Shown: positions 62,045-64,000 of the stretch, piece after piece | Layout: each line of letters opens with the position of its first letter | Position numbering within the stretch: position 1 is the stretch's first letter | Assembly: GCF_025857195.1 (NCBI RefSeq) | Contig: NZ_CP109787.1 | Coordinates: 1,429,501-1,493,500 of the forward strand | DNA from: Leisingera thetidis | GTDB taxonomy: Bacteria > Pseudomonadota > Alphaproteobacteria > Rhodobacterales > Rhodobacteraceae | Reading direction: 5' to 3' | Length of the DNA stretch: 64,000 bases | The notes under the pieces: generated by a model | Databases searched by the model: none | What the model saw: the letters and a program-made list of their open reading frames with translations, nothing else | Told to the model about the DNA's origin: nothing | Position numbers and translations under genes: made by a program

Positions 62045-63775
62045 TTAGCGGTTCGAGGCCAGTGCCCGCAGCTCTTCGGCGCAGGCTTGAATGGCGGCCA
62101 CGGACTGCGGCGGCAGGCTGCGGATGGCGGCAAGATGGGCCAGGATTCCGGGGTGCGGCGCGGCAGCAGGGGCCTCCTCCGCCTCTGGTTCCGCCGCCTC
62201 GGGGACTTCCGGCGCGGCTTCGGCGGCTTCCGGCGCGGGCTGCGCGCCGCCGGGGCCATTGAAGCCGGAGGCGAACTCCAGCGCATCCACCTGCCGGGCT
62301 GCCGCGTCCAGGTCGTGCGGCGGGAAGGAGACCGCAGGGTCGGCCGCCGGGTCCTCCAAAGCATCCTCCAGAGCGTCCTGCGCGCCGTCAGCCTGGCCGT
62401 GGGGCGGGTGTCCGGCCAAGGGGTCGGCAGGGCTGCCAAAGTCCAGCGGCTCTTCGGGCTGCAGGCCGGCCGCGGCCACCAGCGTGTCCTGGGCGGCGGC
62501 CGGCTCCGCTTCGGGTGCGGAGTCCGGTCCTGCCAGGTCCGGCGCATCAAAGGCAACAGGTTCCGCCGCAGCACCGGGGGTGTCCGCCAACGCCGGGCCG
62601 GCTGCAGGCGCGGTCTCCGCCAGCGGCTCCAGGTCTGCAAAAGGCCCGGATTCGGTCCCGGTGTCTGCCAGCGGCTCGGGGCCGTGTTCCCCAAGAGGCG
62701 CCAGTTCAGCTTCGAGAAGCGGCTCGTCCGCCGGCTCCGGGCCAGCCTCTAGGCCAGCTTCCGTGTCTGCCGGTTCCGGGGCAGGCTGCTCTGCCGCCGG
62801 GGCCGGATCTGCGGCGGCAGCGGGCGCCGGCGCCAGATCCTGACCGGGTCCGGCGTCCGGCCGGTCCGCGCGGTCCGCTGGTTCTGCGGCAGCCTCCGCG
62901 GCGGCGGGCCGGGTGTCCTGCACCGCTGCCGGCTCGCTTTCGGGGGCGAAGGCAGGGGGGGCTTCGGCGGCGGGCTCCGCCCCGTCATCCTCCACCGGTG
63001 CAGCGTCCGGAGACGGTTCTGCCTCCGCAGCCGCAGGCGGGGGGCCGGGCGGCAGCAGGCCGTCTGCCGGGAGCGGCTCTTGCGCGGGGGCCTCCGCAGG
63101 CTCCGGGGCGGTATCCCGGGCGGCGGCTGGCGGCGGTTCCGGCGGCGGCGCGCCGTCTTCCGGAGCGTCGTCCCGGAGGCTGTCCTGCCAGGGCGAGGCC
63201 GGCTCTGCGCCGGCTGCGGCATCCGCGGCGGGCTCCGAGGTGTCCTCGGCGGCGGGCTCCTGCGCCGCCGGCGCATCCAGATCCATCCGCATCTGCGGCG
63301 CGGCACCCTCCGCCGGGCTGCCGGGCCGGGACCCTTGCGCGGCGGGCGGCTGCGGAAAGCCGACGACATTGCCGCCGTCAGCCGCCGGGAAAGCCGCGTC
63401 CTGCGCGTCCGGTTCTGGGGTCAGATCCAGCGAGCTTTGCCAGTCATCCCCGAGCTTGTCGGCCGGGGGCACATCGGCGGGGCGTTCCTCGGCCGCGGCA
63501 TCAAGCGGATGCGAGAAACCGGCGACATGGGCTGCGCCATGCTCGCGCAGTAGCGCCTGCACCTCCTTGATCGGCAGGCCGTCGTCATGCAGCAGCTTCT
63601 TGATGCCGCCCAGCAGCTGCATGTCCGCGGGCCGGTAATAGCGCCGCCCGCCGGCGCGCTTCACCGGCTTCACCTGGGTGAACTTGCTTTCCCAGAAGCG
63701 CAGGACATGCGCCTGCACGCCCAGCCATTCCGCAACTTCGCTGATGGTGCGGAAGGCGTCCGGTGATTTCGACAT
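62045..63775 (-). CDS. MerR-family regulator with very long acidic, Pro/Ala-rich tail
   Basis: 576 residues. Residues 1-80 are a MerR DNA-binding domain ([44 protein letters not shown]). Residues from about 110 to 535 are low-complexity sequence rich in Pro, Ala, Glu and Asp. The last 30 form a conserved-looking helix ([25 protein letters not shown]). Alphaproteobacterial homologues next to ihfA are usually much shorter. The regulated genes are unknown. Confidence 0.85.
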   Translation of the reverse strand: MSKSPDAFRTISEVAEWLGVQAHVLRFWESKFTQVKPVKRAGGRRYYRPADMQLLGGIKKLLHDDGLPIKEVQALLREHGAAHVAGFSHPLDAAAEERPADVPPADKLGDDWQSSLDLTPEPDAQDAAFPAADGGNVVGFPQPPAAQGSRPGSPAEGAAPQMRMDLDAPAAQEPAAEDTSEPAADAAAGAEPASPWQDSLRDDAPEDGAPPPEPPPAAARDTAPEPAEAPAQEPLPADGLLPPGPPPAAAEAEPSPDAAPVEDDGAEPAAEAPPAFAPESEPAAVQDTRPAAAEAAAEPADRADRPDAGPGQDLAPAPAAAADPAPAAEQPAPEPADTEAGLEAGPEPADEPLLEAELAPLGEHGPEPLADTGTESGPFADLEPLAETAPAAGPALADTPGAAAEPVAFDAPDLAGPDSAPEAEPAAAQDTLVAAAGLQPEEPLDFGSPADPLAGHPPHGQADGAQDALEDALEDPAADPAVSFPPHDLDAAARQVDALEFASGFNGPGGAQPAPEAAEAAPEVPEAAEPEAEEAPAAAPHPGILAHLAAIRSLPPQSVAAIQACAEELRALASNR

Positions 63776-63791
63776 GGCTCAATTGGTCCCG

Positions 63792-64000
63792 TTATTTACG
63801 GTTGCCGTCTGCCACGCGGTCTTTCATCAGGTGGGAGGGCCGGAAGGTCAGCACGCGGCGCGGCTGAATCGGCACTTCTTCGCCGGTCTTCGGGTTGCGC
63901 CCGACCCGGGCTGACTTGTCCCTCACGCTGAATGTCCCGAACGAGGAGATCTTCACCTGTTCACCGCGCACCAGGGCGTCCGACATATGCTGCAGCATGC
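63792..64000 (-). CDS. ihfA: Integration host factor subunit alpha (3' part, cut by window end)
   Basis: The last 69 codons of the gene. [41 protein letters not shown] and [10 protein letters not shown] are the DNA-bending beta arms of HU/IHF proteins, with the IHF-alpha style [12 protein letters not shown]. The start lies beyond position 64000. The order ihfA then merR is typical of alphaproteobacteria. Confidence 0.93.
   Translation of the reverse strand, partial: MLQHMSDALVRGEQVKISSFGTFSVRDKSARVGRNPKTGEEVPIQPRRVLTFRPSHLMKDRVADGNRK

Overview
The window comes from a GC-rich alphaproteobacterium, almost certainly a marine Rhodobacterales/Roseobacteraceae member. This is inferred from gene content and local order: RNA methyltransferase plus PIN-domain gene, a DksA with a single cysteine, a DUF2927-type lipoprotein, the argS-SPOR-nagZ-scpA-scpB run, and ihfA-merR-tRNA-Pro. 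No database search was run.

Layout. 0.2-4.6 kb holds envelope and metabolic genes: a 2-oxoglutarate oxygenase, a capsule-type glycosyltransferase, a Tat-exported metallo-hydrolase and a lytic transglycosylase. 4.7-8.0 kb holds three regulators (GAF-LuxR protein, NarL-type response regulator, Cache-domain histidine kinase) divergent from a three-gene TRAP transporter at 8.2-12.7 kb. 12.9-15.2 kb holds small housekeeping genes, including bpt. 15.4-29.3 kb is an accessory island. It contains the distal tail module of a siphovirus-like prophage on the minus strand (15.7-24.8 kb), a decapitated luxR followed by an intact luxI acyl-homoserine-lactone synthase (24.8-25.8 kb), and a lower-GC cargo segment (25.9-28.8 kb) with an ImmA/IrrE-type peptidase and a beta-family-like protein. 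Both island edges carry copies of one 18-bp motif (GGGACACTTCCCGTTGCA and variants), including an exact inverted pair.

29.6-46.8 kb is core-like: glnE, a lipoprotein, an rRNA-type methyltransferase, PIN protein, M48 protease, a tandem HD-GYP protein, minCDE, a MoxR ATPase/VWA operon with a DUF2927 lipoprotein and a tiny membrane protein, dksA, a flavin monooxygenase and xthA. 47.1-49.9 kb is the most unusual locus: a 222-residue protein made of ten repeats of (M/L)FSSGS with 21-residue spacing, followed by an uncharacterised helical protein and a drug/metabolite exporter. An AT-rich leader with a near-perfect palindrome precedes it. It looks like an undescribed peptide or natural-product system.

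50-64 kb is core again: erpA, dgt, a GFA-family protein, a YciI protein, argS, a SPOR protein, nagZ, scpAB, an MFS exporter divergent from an Lrp-type regulator, dCTP deaminase, tRNA-Pro(GGG), a MerR regulator with a very long acidic tail, and the 3' part of ihfA running off the window.
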